NCBI GenBank assembly: GCA_902632875.1
Contig: CACPEI010000007.1
Location: forward strand, 1 to 27,942
Length of the DNA: 27,942 nt
Reading direction: 5' to 3'
Source: an uncultured Pelagibacteraceae bacterium
GTDB taxonomy: Bacteria > Pseudomonadota > Alphaproteobacteria > Pelagibacterales > Pelagibacteraceae
A model generated the notes under the pieces. It was not told where the DNA came from. It worked only from the letters and a program-made list of their open reading frames with translations, and searched no databases. How positions within the stretch are numbered: the first letter of the stretch is position 1; every line of letters starts with the position of its first letter. Positions 1 to 7,960 of this stretch are shown here, piece after piece. The translations under genes were made by a program, and so were the position numbers.

Positions 1-1202
1 TTCTTATAAATTTGATCAGTCTTTTCTTTAGTAATAATAGTAACTGTATCAAAAAAATTATTCGAATAAAGCTCGTATCCAGATTGTTTTATTTTATCAG
101 CAAAGCTTTTTGCCAATTGAGACACTCTTTCTGAAATATTTTTGATTCCATCCGGACCATGATAAATAGCATATGCTGCTGACACAATTGCCAATAAAGC
201 CTGGGCAGTACAAATATTACTTGTCGCCTTATCTCGTCTGATATGTTGCTCTCTAGTTTGTAATGATAATCTATATGCCTTATTATCATGTCTATCAACT
301 GATACACCGACAATCCTTCCGGGCATTGATCTTTTAAACTCATCTTTTGTAGCAAAAAAAGCTGCGTGTGGACCTCCGTATCCCATTGGAATACCAAATC
401 TTTGAGAGCTTCCAACTGCAATGTCGGCGCCAAGTTCTCTTGGCGTTTTTAATTTTGCTAGGGCTAACAGATCACAAGCTAATACAGCCTTACCGTTTTT
501 TTTGTGAATTTTGCTAATTGCTTCACTTGGGTCTTTAATGTCTCCTAAAGTTCCAGGATATTGTAAAATTCCACAAACTAAATCCTCTTTTAGTTGGTCT
601 AAGACTTCATCTTCTTTTCCGACTAAAACCTTTAAACCCATTGGTTCAGCTCTTGTCTGAATTACATTTATTGTTTGAGGATGACAATCTTCAGAAACAA
701 AAACTATATTACTATCTTTTTTATTCAATCTATGACTTAGACCCATAGCCTCTGCTGCTGCTGTACCTTCATCTAATAAAGAAGCATTGGCAATATCCAT
801 TCCCGTAAAGTCAACAATCATTTGTTGAAAGTTTAATAACATCTCGAGTCTTCCTTGAGCTACCTCAGGCTGATAAGGTGTGTATGAAGTATACCAACCT
901 GGATTTTCTAAGATATTTCTCAAAATTACGTAGGGTGTATATGTTCCATAGTAACCCATACCAATAAAATTTGAGTAAACTTGATTTTTTTTCGAAATTG
1001 CTCGTAACTTTCTTAACGCCTCGTACTCTGAATTAGACTCACCAATATTAAGTTCACCTTTAAACTTTATTTTCTCTGGAACAGTATCGTCAATCAAATC
1101 TTCTAGTGATTTATAGTTTAATTCTTTTAACATTTTTGATTGGTCTTCTTTAGAGGGACCAATATGTCTTTTTAAAAAATCTTTTTCTGAATTTGGTAAC
1201 AT
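1..1202 (-). CDS. gcvP: Glycine dehydrogenase (P-protein), N-terminal part, cut by the window edge
   Basis: P-protein is the PLP-dependent glycine decarboxylase of the glycine cleavage system. It releases CO2 and passes the aminomethyl group to lipoyl-GcvH. About 400 codons are visible, translated directly from the minus strand. The protein begins [17 protein letters not shown], and this DFLKRHIGPS start is typical of the single-chain P-protein (about 950 residues) rather than the two-subunit form. Further family-typical stretches are NFIGMGYYGTYTP, NPGWYTSYTPYQPE, SLLDEGTAAAEAM, GSSQRFGIPMGYGGPHAAFF and RDKATSNICTAQ. The ATG at 1202-1200 overlaps the gcvH stop by one base (TAATG), so translation is probably coupled. 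The PLP-lysine half lies beyond the left edge. The reading frame is open throughout. Third gene of gcvT-gcvH-gcvP, presumably under the glycine riboswitch upstream of gcvT. Confidence 0.95.
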   Translation of the reverse strand, partial: MLPNSEKDFLKRHIGPSKEDQSKMLKELNYKSLEDLIDDTVPEKIKFKGELNIGESNSEYEALRKLRAISKKNQVYSNFIGMGYYGTYTPYVILRNILENPGWYTSYTPYQPEVAQGRLEMLLNFQQMIVDFTGMDIANASLLDEGTAAAEAMGLSHRLNKKDSNIVFVSEDCHPQTINVIQTRAEPMGLKVLVGKEDEVLDQLKEDLVCGILQYPGTLGDIKDPSEAISKIHKKNGKAVLACDLLALAKLKTPRELGADIAVGSSQRFGIPMGYGGPHAAFFATKDEFKRSMPGRIVGVSVDRHDNKAYRLSLQTREQHIRRDKATSNICTAQALLAIVSAAYAIYHGPDGIKNISERVSQLAKSFADKIKQSGYELYSNNFFDTVTIITKEKTDQIYK

Positions 1203-1582
1203 TATGTTGAAGTCTCCTTTGCAAATTTGTCGTAATCGTCTTTATTCATTAAAGTATCCATTTCTGATGGATCTTTTATTTTAAGTTTAAAAAACCAAGC
1301 CGAATCTTCTGGATCTTGATTAATCTTTGATGGATCATCTACTATAGCTTGATTTGTATCAACCACTTCGCCACTCACAGGTGTATATACATCACTTGCG
1401 GCCTTGGTTGACTCTACAACACCAGCTGTACCATCTTTCTCTACGTTAGCACCTTTTTCTGGAAGTTCTGCAAAAACTATATCACCTAACATTTCTGTTG
1501 CATGTTGTGTGATACCTATTGTTGCAACATCTCCATCTAGCTTAATCCACTCGTGTTCTTTTGAATATTTTACTTCACTCAT
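1202..1582 (-). CDS. gcvH: Glycine cleavage system H protein (lipoyl carrier)
   Basis: GcvH carries the aminomethyl group on a lipoyl arm between the P-, T- and L-proteins in the cytoplasm. The 126-residue length fits the family. The N-terminus has the family signature EHEWI (about 9-13), then [15 protein letters not shown]. The lipoyl-attachment region is [10 protein letters not shown], with Lys60 the expected modified residue. The C-terminal region has the usual ESAWF-like segment, here [10 protein letters not shown]. Its ATG at 1582-1580 overlaps the gcvT stop codon by one base (TAATG), and its own stop overlaps gcvP in the same way. The three genes therefore form one translationally linked unit. 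No separate Shine-Dalgarno or promoter was seen. Confident identification. Confidence 0.96.
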   Translation of the reverse strand: MSEVKYSKEHEWIKLDGDVATIGITQHATEMLGDIVFAELPEKGANVEKDGTAGVVESTKAASDVYTPVSGEVVDTNQAIVDDPSKINQDPEDSAWFFKLKIKDPSEMDTLMNKDDYDKFAKETST

Positions 1583-2685
1583 TAATTTACTCCTTTAACG
1601 TAACTTTTTTTATAAAATGGTAAGCTGCAAATACTTGCGGGATGTTTTTTACCTCTTACTTCTAAAAATACTTTAGTATTTTTTTTCGAAAATTCATTTT
1701 CCACATAACCCATTGCAACAGGCCCATTAACACTTGGTCCAAATGTACCACTTGTGATTTCTCCAATATGAACATCTGATTGATTAAATATTTTTGTTTT
1801 TTCTCTAGCAATAATTCTTCCTTCAGGTTTAATTCCAACTCTTATTTTACTGACACCATCATTTAATTGTTTAATAATTATATCAGAACCAATAAAGTCT
1901 CCCTTAGAGATTCTTTCTTTTGAAATAGCCCACTTTAAATTTGCTTCCACTGGAGTTTTGTCTTTATCAAGATCATGACCATAAAGACATAAACCAGCTT
2001 CCAATCTAAGTGTATCTCTTGCTCCAAGACCTATTAATTTTGATCCTTTATTTATTAATTCTCTAGTTAATTTGTCTGCAAAATCATTTACGATTGATAT
2101 TTCGAAACCGTCTTCACCTGTATAGCCAGATCGCGTAATATAAACTTTCTGATTTTCAAATGTAAACCAGTTTCCAGACATAAAATTAAGATCTTTCACA
2201 CCATTGATAATATCGTTAAGAATTTCTGATGATTTAGGACCCTGAATGGCAATTAAAGATCTATTTTCATCCAAAACCATTTTGTGCTTCTCTTTAAGAA
2301 GTTCTTTTAAAATTTTGAAATCATTATCTTTACATGCTGCATTGAGAATTATTAAAAAACCTTCATTAGTTTTTGTTATAATTAAATCATCATGTATCCC
2401 AGCATCTTTATCCATTAAGAAGCTATATTTTGAATGATTTAATTTTAAATTTTTTAAATCTAAAGGAAAAATTCTTTCTAAATCTTTTATTAAGTCTTCA
2501 CCGCCATAAATAAATAATTGGCCCATATGTGAAACGTCAAAAATACCTGCGTGGTTTCTTGTGAATTTGTGTTCTTCTACAATACCTTCCGAATATTGTA
2601 TTGGCATTTGATAGCCAGCAAACTCAACAAATTTTGCATTACAATCTTGGTGTAATTGGTACAACGATGTTTTTTTTGTTTCCAT
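1582..2685 (-). CDS. gcvT: Glycine cleavage system T protein (aminomethyltransferase)
   Basis: GcvT transfers the one-carbon unit from aminomethyl-lipoyl-GcvH to tetrahydrofolate, giving methylene-THF and ammonia. Its 367 residues are close to the usual length of about 364. Signatures include [15 protein letters not shown] near the N-terminus, [15 protein letters not shown] (containing the Asp expected at the folate site), [14 protein letters not shown] [14 protein letters not shown], and [21 protein letters not shown]. The C-terminus carries [21 protein letters not shown]. The ATG at 2685-2683 directly follows a tandem glycine riboswitch, and the start codon is itself part of a perfect inverted repeat with the 5' edge of aptamer 2. 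The AAAGAG just upstream is the only ribosome-binding candidate and partly lies in that helix. This suggests translational control by glycine. First gene of gcvT-H-P. Confidence 0.96.
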   Translation of the reverse strand: METKKTSLYQLHQDCNAKFVEFAGYQMPIQYSEGIVEEHKFTRNHAGIFDVSHMGQLFIYGGEDLIKDLERIFPLDLKNLKLNHSKYSFLMDKDAGIHDDLIITKTNEGFLIILNAACKDNDFKILKELLKEKHKMVLDENRSLIAIQGPKSSEILNDIINGVKDLNFMSGNWFTFENQKVYITRSGYTGEDGFEISIVNDFADKLTRELINKGSKLIGLGARDTLRLEAGLCLYGHDLDKDKTPVEANLKWAISKERISKGDFIGSDIIIKQLNDGVSKIRVGIKPEGRIIAREKTKIFNQSDVHIGEITSGTFGPSVNGPVAMGYVENEFSKKNTKVFLEVRGKKHPASICSLPFYKKSYVKGVN

Positions 2686-2769
2686 ATTAACTCTTTGTAC
2701 CCATCTGTATATTTGCCTGAGAGTTTTGCTCCTTCGGCGAGAATTAAATCTCTTTCCAGAGTTAATATG
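2683..2769 (-). promoter_or_regulatory. Glycine riboswitch, aptamer 2 (gene-proximal) with start-codon-containing P1
   Basis: On the minus strand the conserved core GCCGAAGGAGCAA (complement of 2726-2738) is followed by CTCTCAGGCAAA, the hallmark of glycine aptamers. The 5' edge CATATTAACTCT (2769-2758) is the exact reverse complement of the 3' edge AGAGTTAATATG (2694-2683), giving a possible 12-bp P1 that ends in the gcvT ATG. The CUCU/AGAG part of P1 is normal for aptamer 2; the extension into the start codon is the unusual part. The core identification is firm; the regulatory direction is inferred. Confidence 0.9.
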
Positions 2770-2850
2770 TTACGGTCCTTTTTGCCTGAGAGATTCCTGG
2801 GTGGTTGCTCCTTCGGCGCTACGATATTTTGTAGTCTCTCCCGTGGTAGG
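2770..2850 (-). promoter_or_regulatory. Glycine riboswitch, aptamer 1 (promoter-proximal)
   Basis: On the minus strand the element runs through CGGGAGAGAC, GCCGAAGGAGCAA (complement of 2805-2817), CTCTCAGGCAAAAAGGAC and CCGT. The ACGG at its 5' edge (near 2841-2844) can pair with CCGT (2775-2772) to form P1. The core is the same as in aptamer 2, so this is the usual tandem arrangement, with a very short linker (about 2770-2771). Tandem glycine riboswitches normally control gcv genes. SAR11 is also known to carry a glycine riboswitch on malate synthase. Outer boundaries are approximate. Confidence 0.92.
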
Positions 2851-2879
2851 ATATTCTTACATGTGTGAAAGAAAGTCAA
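2851..2879 (-). promoter_or_regulatory. Candidate promoter of the gcv riboswitch-operon
   Basis: On the minus strand TTGACT (2879-2874) matches five of six -35 bases. A 17-base spacer and GAATAT (2856-2851) follow, a weak -10. The predicted start near 2844 would begin the RNA at the 5' edge of aptamer 1, which is why I list it. The -35 overlaps the stop codon of the upstream EamA gene. The -10 is poor and the genome is AT-rich, so this is tentative. Confidence 0.35.
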
Positions 2880-3754
2880 TCAGAAACAATTTTTTTTTGT
2901 TTACTTAAAAGCGAATAAAATTGTAATAAAACTGCAAAAAGTATAATTGCACCACCAATTAATCCAAATACAGAGGGTCTTTCACTTACAAAAAGGAATG
3001 CCCATATCGGTCCTAGAACAGATTCAGATAACATTATGATTCCTACCATGGCAGATGGTGTTGTTCTTGCACCAATAGTTATAAATATAAAACCAAAACC
3101 AACTTGAAAAAAACCTGCGAGAAAACCTAAAAAAATATCATTCGGAGAAATCATTATTTTTGGAGATAATAAAAAACCAATTAAACATGAACTCACACCG
3201 GCAACGAACTGAGCTGGCACCATATCCACAGTGGGAAATTTTCTCACAATCACTATTAAAACTGCAAAAGTAATTGGCATTGTAAAAGCCGCTAAGTTTC
3301 CAGATAATTCTCCAGGTGATAATGAGTTTCCAACCATTAATAAAACACCTATCATCGCCATACAAATAGAAATAAGAGTAATTAAATTAATCTTTTCTTT
3401 AAGGAAGAAATACCCAAATACCGCAAGAAACAATATTTGAAGTGAAATGATAAAATTAGTATTGGCAACAGTGGTATTGTACATAGCAAATACATATCCA
3501 CAAAAACCAAAAGATAAAATAATTCCACCAATAAATCCTGGTAATCCGGATTTATAAAAGGTTTCAATTGTTTTTGTCCTATAGCTAATAATTAAGAAAA
3601 CTAGGACTGTTAAAGTAAAAAATAAAGATCGCCAAAATAAAATTTGCCATAATGTAGCTCCCTCAAAAGATTTTACAATCAATCCGCCAAAACTTAAACT
3701 TAATGCACCTAAAAAAATTAATAACGGACCGGGTAAGTTTCTTATAAAAGTCAT
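2876..3754 (-). CDS. EamA/DMT-family membrane transporter
   Basis: The 292-residue, strongly hydrophobic protein has about ten predicted transmembrane segments. It is arranged as two repeats of the drug/metabolite transporter (EamA) type. The first repeat begins GALSLSFGGLIVKSF and runs to about residue 145; the second begins near AFTMPITFAVLIVIV. Near the end lies the SESVLGPIWAFLFVSERPS segment typical of the family (usually E..L.P..A.L...E). Its ATG overlaps the pxpC stop (TAATG), making it the last gene of pxpB-pxpC-eamA. DMT proteins exchange or export small metabolites. The operon position suggests a substrate linked to 5-oxoproline or glutamate, but this is inference. The neighbouring gcv operon starts only 10-25 bases after its stop. 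Substrate unknown. Confidence 0.85.
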   Translation of the reverse strand: MTFIRNLPGPLLIFLGALSLSFGGLIVKSFEGATLWQILFWRSLFFTLTVLVFLIISYRTKTIETFYKSGLPGFIGGIILSFGFCGYVFAMYNTTVANTNFIISLQILFLAVFGYFFLKEKINLITLISICMAMIGVLLMVGNSLSPGELSGNLAAFTMPITFAVLIVIVRKFPTVDMVPAQFVAGVSSCLIGFLLSPKIMISPNDIFLGFLAGFFQVGFGFIFITIGARTTPSAMVGIIMLSESVLGPIWAFLFVSERPSVFGLIGGAIILFAVLLQFYSLLSKQKKIVSD

Positions 3755-4698
3755 TAAATTTGTGAAATTAAATTTTGTGTCTCTAATTCATATAGTTTAA
3801 ATAAAGATTCTGCATCAGATAATTCGACTTTTTTAAATTTAATTTTTGAACCTGGGGTTAGTTGAACTAATTTGTCATAATCTGCACTGATAACAACTCC
3901 TATTTTAGGATAACCTCCAATAGTGCCATGGTCAGAAAGCATAATAATTGGATTTCCATCTGCTGGTATTTGAATTACACCTTTTAACAAACCTTCTGAT
4001 TTAATATTGGTATCAACAATATTTTCTATTTTTGGTCCCTCTAATCTCATACCCATACGATCTGATAATTTTGATATTACAAATTCTTTTTCAAAAAAAA
4101 TTTTTTTTCCCTCATCAGAAAAATAGTCAAAATTTGTTCCTTGTATAACTCTAATATTTTCAATTTTTGTATTAATATAATTTAATTTTTTATCACTTAA
4201 ATTTTTATTAATCTTCAAAATATAAATCTTTTGTCCATCTTGTATTTTTTTTCCATTATTCGCACCTATGTTTGCTTTTGTATTAACAGAGCAACTTGAC
4301 CATTGATAATTTATATCGAATTCACCACTTACAGATAAATATCCATAAACAGATTTATTGGTGCTTATAATATCTAATTCATCACCATTTTCTAAAGTGA
4401 AAGATTGATAACAATTACCCTCAATAGCATTATTTTTTTTTCTAATAATAAATTTCACATCTCCCGCAATTGCAAAATTAATATTGTTACCAAAATACTT
4501 TAACAAAGGACCTTGGTAGGCAAATTCAATTGTTGGAAAATTTAGTTCATTACCAACAAGTTTGTTGGAAATTTGAAAATTTCTATTATCCATTGCTCCA
4601 CTAAATGGAATACCAATGTGATAAAGGTTGCCTCTACCTTGATCTTGAAATGTTGTGTTTATTCCAGCTCTTTTTATTTCAAAATAATTTTTATTCAT
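3754..4698 (-). CDS. pxpC: 5-oxoprolinase subunit C (KipA/biotin-dependent carboxyltransferase-like)
   Basis: PxpC with PxpA and PxpB forms the bacterial ATP-dependent 5-oxoprolinase that opens 5-oxoproline to glutamate. The protein begins MNKNYFEIKRAGINTTFQDQ, then GRGNLYHIGIPFSGAMDN. This matches the family's start (an aromatic/Lys stretch, AG..TT.QD.GR..., G.P.SGAMD). Later segments are FAIAGDVKF, SDRMGMRLEGP, GVIQIPADGNPIIMLSDH and GGYPKIGVVISAD, all typical of KipA. I chose the ATG at 4698, which overlaps the pxpB stop by 8 bases and gives 314 residues. A TTG further upstream (4734) would need a 44-base overlap and an N-terminal extension the family lacks. The stop overlaps the EamA start (TAATG). 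Cytoplasmic. Confidence 0.92.
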   Translation of the reverse strand: MNKNYFEIKRAGINTTFQDQGRGNLYHIGIPFSGAMDNRNFQISNKLVGNELNFPTIEFAYQGPLLKYFGNNINFAIAGDVKFIIRKKNNAIEGNCYQSFTLENGDELDIISTNKSVYGYLSVSGEFDINYQWSSCSVNTKANIGANNGKKIQDGQKIYILKINKNLSDKKLNYINTKIENIRVIQGTNFDYFSDEGKKIFFEKEFVISKLSDRMGMRLEGPKIENIVDTNIKSEGLLKGVIQIPADGNPIIMLSDHGTIGGYPKIGVVISADYDKLVQLTPGSKIKFKKVELSDAESLFKLYELETQNLISQI

Positions 4699-5365
4699 TG
4701 TTATTGTAATATTGATTCTTGGTAATTTGCTCAAAAGTAACTACATCACCTGGATTAATTAAATTTGGATTATTCTCTTTAGCGCTATCAAAAATAACTT
4801 GCGGTGTATTTCCAATGATATTCCACCCACCAGGACTTTCAAATGTATAAACATTTGCAAATTGTTCTGTTAATCCAACCGAACCCTTAGGTACTTTTAC
4901 TCTTGGTGTTTCTAAGCGTTTTGCCTGCAGCTCATTTTCTAGATCACCCAGAAAAGGCATGCCTGCGATAAAACCAGTCATGTAACAAAAAAATTCCTTA
5001 CCAAAAAATTTCTCATAAATTTTATCACGATTAATTTGCAATTTTTCTTCTAATCTTTTTATGTCTAAAGAAAAATTTTCATCACAACAAACAGGTATCT
5101 TAATTTTGTTACTCTCTAATTCATCATCATTAATAACGCTTAAATTTTCAATTAATTTTTTGATTGTTTGAAAATTTTTTTTCCGAAGATCGAATGAAAT
5201 AATTAATTTATTATATGAGGGAGTTAAGTTATTTATCCCTTCAATATTTTCTTTTTGAATACTTTTAAAATATCGTATTACTTTACTATTTATTTCTTTG
5301 TTTACCTCAGCCCCAAAATCACAATACAATGCTGCGTCACCAAGATTTGATATATTTTTAATCAT
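4691..5365 (-). CDS. pxpB: 5-oxoprolinase subunit B (KipI-like)
   Basis: The 224-residue protein has the KipI/PxpB layout. The N-terminus ISNLGDAALYCDFG fits the family pattern of a G..A..V.FG start. LTPSYNKLIISFD corresponds to the usual L.PA..SLL..YD segment. The C-terminal half has GFIAGMPFLGDL, TPRVKVPKGSVGL and ESPGGWNIIGNTP, the diagnostic G-F-x-PG-x-P / PR..VP.GSV / SPGGW..IG.TP series. It is the partner of PxpC in 5-oxoproline hydrolysis. The ATG at 5365 lies 21 bases from the divergent pxpA start. A -10-like TATAAC ends 5 bases upstream of the ATG, so the transcript may be leaderless. First gene of pxpB-pxpC-eamA. Confidence 0.92.
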   Translation of the reverse strand: MIKNISNLGDAALYCDFGAEVNKEINSKVIRYFKSIQKENIEGINNLTPSYNKLIISFDLRKKNFQTIKKLIENLSVINDDELESNKIKIPVCCDENFSLDIKRLEEKLQINRDKIYEKFFGKEFFCYMTGFIAGMPFLGDLENELQAKRLETPRVKVPKGSVGLTEQFANVYTFESPGGWNIIGNTPQVIFDSAKENNPNLINPGDVVTFEQITKNQYYNNNE

Positions 5366-5370
5366 GCCAT

Positions 5371-5378
5371 GTTATACT
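5371..5378. promoter_or_regulatory. Shared bidirectional -10 element between pxpB and pxpA
   Basis: The octamer GTTATACT reads TATACT on the plus strand (5373-5378), 8 bases before the pxpA ATG at 5387. It reads TATAAC on the minus strand (5376-5371), 5 bases before the pxpB ATG at 5365. With normal spacing both transcripts would start at or within a couple of bases of the start codons. A plus-strand TTGATA at 5347-5352 is a possible -35, though its 20-base spacer is long. Inferred from sequence only. Confidence 0.5.
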
Positions 5379-5386
5379 TACAAATT

Positions 5387-6166
5387 ATGAGTATGGAAAT
5401 TAATATAAATTGTGATTTAGGTGAAAAATCAAAACATCACTCAAATAAGTATGATCCAGATTTATTAGAAATCGTGAATTCAGCTAATGTCGCTTGTGGC
5501 TATCACGCCGGAGATGAGCAAACCATGAATCAAGTAGTAAAAATTTCGAAAAAAAATGGAGTGAGTATTGGTGCACATCCCTCTTTTAATGATCCAGAAA
5601 ATTTTGGCAGAGAAAGAATGAATCTTTCTGAAAGTGAAATAAAAAAACTTATAATTGATCAATATGAAATTCTTCAAAAAATAGCTTCTACTCATGGGGA
5701 AAACGTATCTCATGTAAAACCTCATGGAGCATTAAATAATATGGCATGTGAGGATATTGGATTGGCTACAATTTTAGCAAAAACTATTAAGGATATTAAT
5801 AAAGACATAATATATCTCGTGCCTACTGGATCAAAAATGCAAGAAGCGGCAAAAAAATTAGGCATGAAATTTGCCTGTGAAATTTTTGCTGATAGAAATT
5901 ATGAAGATGATGGCAATCTTGTATCAAGAAAGAAGTCTCATGCTCTAATAACTGACCCCGAACAAGCAAAAAAACATGTATTAAAAATGGTACAAACACA
6001 GTCGCTTAATTGTCACAGTGGAAAGCAAATACCTTGTGAAATCGATTCTGTTTGTATACATGGTGATAATTTAAGTTCGTTAGCAACTGCTAAATCAATA
6101 AGAGAAAATTTAGTGGAAAATGGCTTAGAATTAAAAACCTTAAACAAAATGAAAAAATTTATTTAA
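5387..6166 (+). CDS. pxpA: 5-oxoprolinase subunit A (LamB/YcsF family)
   Basis: PxpA is the YcsF-type subunit of the ATP-dependent 5-oxoprolinase. The sequence opens MSMEININCDLGEKS, where NCDLGE is the family hallmark. ANVACGYHAGDEQTM, SIGAHPSFNDPENFGR, HVKPHGALNN, FACEIFADRNYEDDGNLVSR and VCIHGDN follow, covering the full family pattern. The length of about 259 residues is typical (about 250). I chose the ATG at 5387. The ATG at 5393 is equally compatible with the family. An upstream in-frame ATG at 5369 would place the -10-like element inside the gene and add residues the family lacks. It is divergent from pxpBC, although all three subunits are needed together. One base separates it from the TPR gene downstream. 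Confidence 0.94.
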   Translation: MSMEININCDLGEKSKHHSNKYDPDLLEIVNSANVACGYHAGDEQTMNQVVKISKKNGVSIGAHPSFNDPENFGRERMNLSESEIKKLIIDQYEILQKIASTHGENVSHVKPHGALNNMACEDIGLATILAKTIKDINKDIIYLVPTGSKMQEAAKKLGMKFACEIFADRNYEDDGNLVSRKKSHALITDPEQAKKHVLKMVQTQSLNCHSGKQIPCEIDSVCIHGDNLSSLATAKSIRENLVENGLELKTLNKMKKFI

Positions 6167-6167
6167 T

Positions 6168-6653
6168 ATGAAAAAAATTATCTTATCTTTATCTATTATT
6201 TTCTTTATCACAACAAACGTATTTGCAGCTGGTTCGTCCTCTAGCGAGTCAAGCTCAATAAAAACGAATTATGAAAAAGCAGTAGTACATATAAAAAGCG
6301 CTAAGAAATACGAAAAAAAAGGAAAATTAGAAAAAGCACAAAAAAGTTATGCAAAAGCACAAAAACTTTTAATTAAATCAAATAAAAAAAAACCTGGTAA
6401 AGCTGATACACTTAATTATTTAGGTTTCACGACTAGAAAGCTTGGGGATTTTGAAAATGGAGAGAAATATTATCTTCAGGGTTTAGCTATTGATCCAAAA
6501 CATAAAGGTATTAACGAATATCTTGGCGAATTATATGTTGCAACTAACAGACATAATCTTGCAGTTGAAAGGCTTGAGGTTTTAAAAGGTTGCAATTGCG
6601 AGGAATATGACCAGCTCAAAGCTGTGATAGCTGGTGAAAAATCGAAATATTAA
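6168..6653 (+). CDS. Small exported TPR-repeat protein, function unknown
   Basis: The 161-residue protein has a clear signal peptide: MKK, a hydrophobic stretch IILSLSIIFFITT, then a cut near VFAAG. A Ser/Glu-rich linker (about 22-30) and a very Lys-rich helical region (about 35-75) follow. One or two tetratricopeptide-like helical hairpins then run from about residue 75 to 160 (ADTLNYLGFTTRKLGDFENGEKYYLQGLAIDP is spread over two short motifs). It is probably periplasmic and may act as a protein-interaction factor. It starts one base after the pxpA stop, so it is likely co-transcribed with pxpA. Its stop shares the tetranucleotide TTAA with the convergent dctM stop. A role with 5-oxoprolinase is not established. 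Confidence 0.8.
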   Translation: MKKIILSLSIIFFITTNVFAAGSSSSESSSIKTNYEKAVVHIKSAKKYEKKGKLEKAQKSYAKAQKLLIKSNKKKPGKADTLNYLGFTTRKLGDFENGEKYYLQGLAIDPKHKGINEYLGELYVATNRHNLAVERLEVLKGCNCEEYDQLKAVIAGEKSKY

Positions 6654-7960
6654 TTTATATTTTTAATCATTTGTTCGGGCATCCATAAAGCTATTTCTGG
6701 AAAAATTACTACTAGTATGACTGCAAGAACCATTAGTAAAAATAATGGAAATGCACTTCTAGCAATATATCCCATATCTTTTTTTGCCATCCCTTGAAGA
6801 ACAAATAAATTAAAACCAACTGGTGGAGTGATTTGTGCCATCTCAACAACAATGACTAAAAAAATTCCAAACCAAATCATATCAAAACCTGCTTGCCTGA
6901 TCATTGGTTCAATGATTGCCATAGTTAAAACTACTGCTGAAATACCATCAAGAAACATTCCTAAAATTATATAAAATATCATCAGAACAAAAATCAAAAC
7001 ATATGGAGATAGTTCCATGTTTTGGATCCAAAGAGCTAGATTTCTCGGTAACCCAGTAAATCCCATTGCTAAAGATAAAAATGTTGAGCCTGCTAAAATA
7101 AAAGCAATCATACAGGAAGTTTTAGTTGCTCCAAGCAAAGAAGACTTAAAAGTCTTTAATGTCAAACTCTTTTGAAAGTAAGACAATATTAATGCTCCAA
7201 CAACTCCTAGTGAAGCTGCCTCAGTAGCTGTTGCTATTCCTGTATATATCGATCCAATAACAGCTAATATTAAAATAATCACTGGTAAAAGTTGTTTTGA
7301 TCTTTTTATTTTTTCTAAAAATGAGTACTCCTCAATAATTTTAGGCATAAATTTTTTATTAATCAACGACCAGATAATTACGTAAGACATAAATATTAGC
7401 GCGATCATTATTCCAGGAATAATTCCAGCAATAAATAATTTTGCTATAGACTCTTGAACAGCAACTCCATAAATAATCAATATAATTGATGGTGGTATAA
7501 GCAAACCCAGTGTTCCTGAACCCGCTAAACTGCCTAGTAAGATTTTTTCTGGATAATTTCTTTTTCTTAATTCGGGAATAGACATCTTTCCAACTGTTGC
7601 AACAGTCGCTGCTGAAGAGCCAGAAATTGCCGCAAATAATGCACACCCAACAACATTAACATGGATTAAACCTCCTGGTAATTTTTGCATCCAAGGAGAT
7701 AATCCTTTGAATAAATTTTCAGAAAGCTTTGTCCTAAACAAAATCTCACCCATCCAGACGAATAGTGGTAATGCGGTAAGTGTCCAAGAGGATGATGTCC
7801 CCCATATTGTTGTAGCCATTGCATCGCCAACTGGTCTTGAAGTAAATAACATCATACCAATAGCCGATACACCAATCATACTTAAAGCAACCCAAATTCC
7901 AGACCCTAAAAAAAATAATAAAACACTGATAAAGAAAACTGTTAAAAGTATTTCAGTCAT
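6650..7960 (-). CDS. dctM: TRAP transporter large membrane subunit (DctM)
   Basis: DctM is the sodium-coupled channel subunit of tripartite ATP-independent periplasmic (TRAP) transporters. The 436-residue protein is hydrophobic throughout with about 12 membrane segments. Family features are GSGIWVALSMIGV near the N-terminus, ALPLFVWMGEIL, the AAISGSSAATVATVGKMSIPELRKRNY segment (split here into its two parts by the membrane re-entry), GTLGLLIPPSIILIIYG, and the C-terminal ITPPVGFNLFVLQGM. The GSSAATVAT and TPPVG motifs are diagnostic. The ATG directly abuts the dctQ stop (TAG then ATG). The stop overlaps the stop of the convergent TPR gene in a shared TTAA, leaving no room for a terminator. 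Confidence 0.94.
   Translation of the reverse strand: MTEILLTVFFISVLLFFLGSGIWVALSMIGVSAIGMMLFTSRPVGDAMATTIWGTSSSWTLTALPLFVWMGEILFRTKLSENLFKGLSPWMQKLPGGLIHVNVVGCALFAAISGSSAATVATVGKMSIPELRKRNYPEKILLGSLAGSGTLGLLIPPSIILIIYGVAVQESIAKLFIAGIIPGIMIALIFMSYVIIWSLINKKFMPKIIEEYSFLEKIKRSKQLLPVIILILAVIGSIYTGIATATEAASLGVVGALILSYFQKSLTLKTFKSSLLGATKTSCMIAFILAGSTFLSLAMGFTGLPRNLALWIQNMELSPYVLIFVLMIFYIILGMFLDGISAVVLTMAIIEPMIRQAGFDMIWFGIFLVIVVEMAQITPPVGFNLFVLQGMAKKDMGYIARSAFPLFLLMVLAVILVVIFPEIALWMPEQMIKNIN

Noticed and set aside
89..433. Open frame of 114 codons on the minus strand near the left edge
   Set aside because: It is an alternative frame inside gcvP, whose translation is clearly homologous to P-protein across 1-1202.
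2577..2879. Open frame of 100 codons covering the riboswitch, and two plus-strand frames at 2656-2908
   Set aside because: They cover the two glycine aptamers and show no family resemblance; open frames are expected by chance through this structured RNA.
4699..4734. TTG start giving PxpC twelve more residues
   Set aside because: The ATG at 4698 sits in a compact 8-base overlap with the pxpB stop, and family members begin near that residue.
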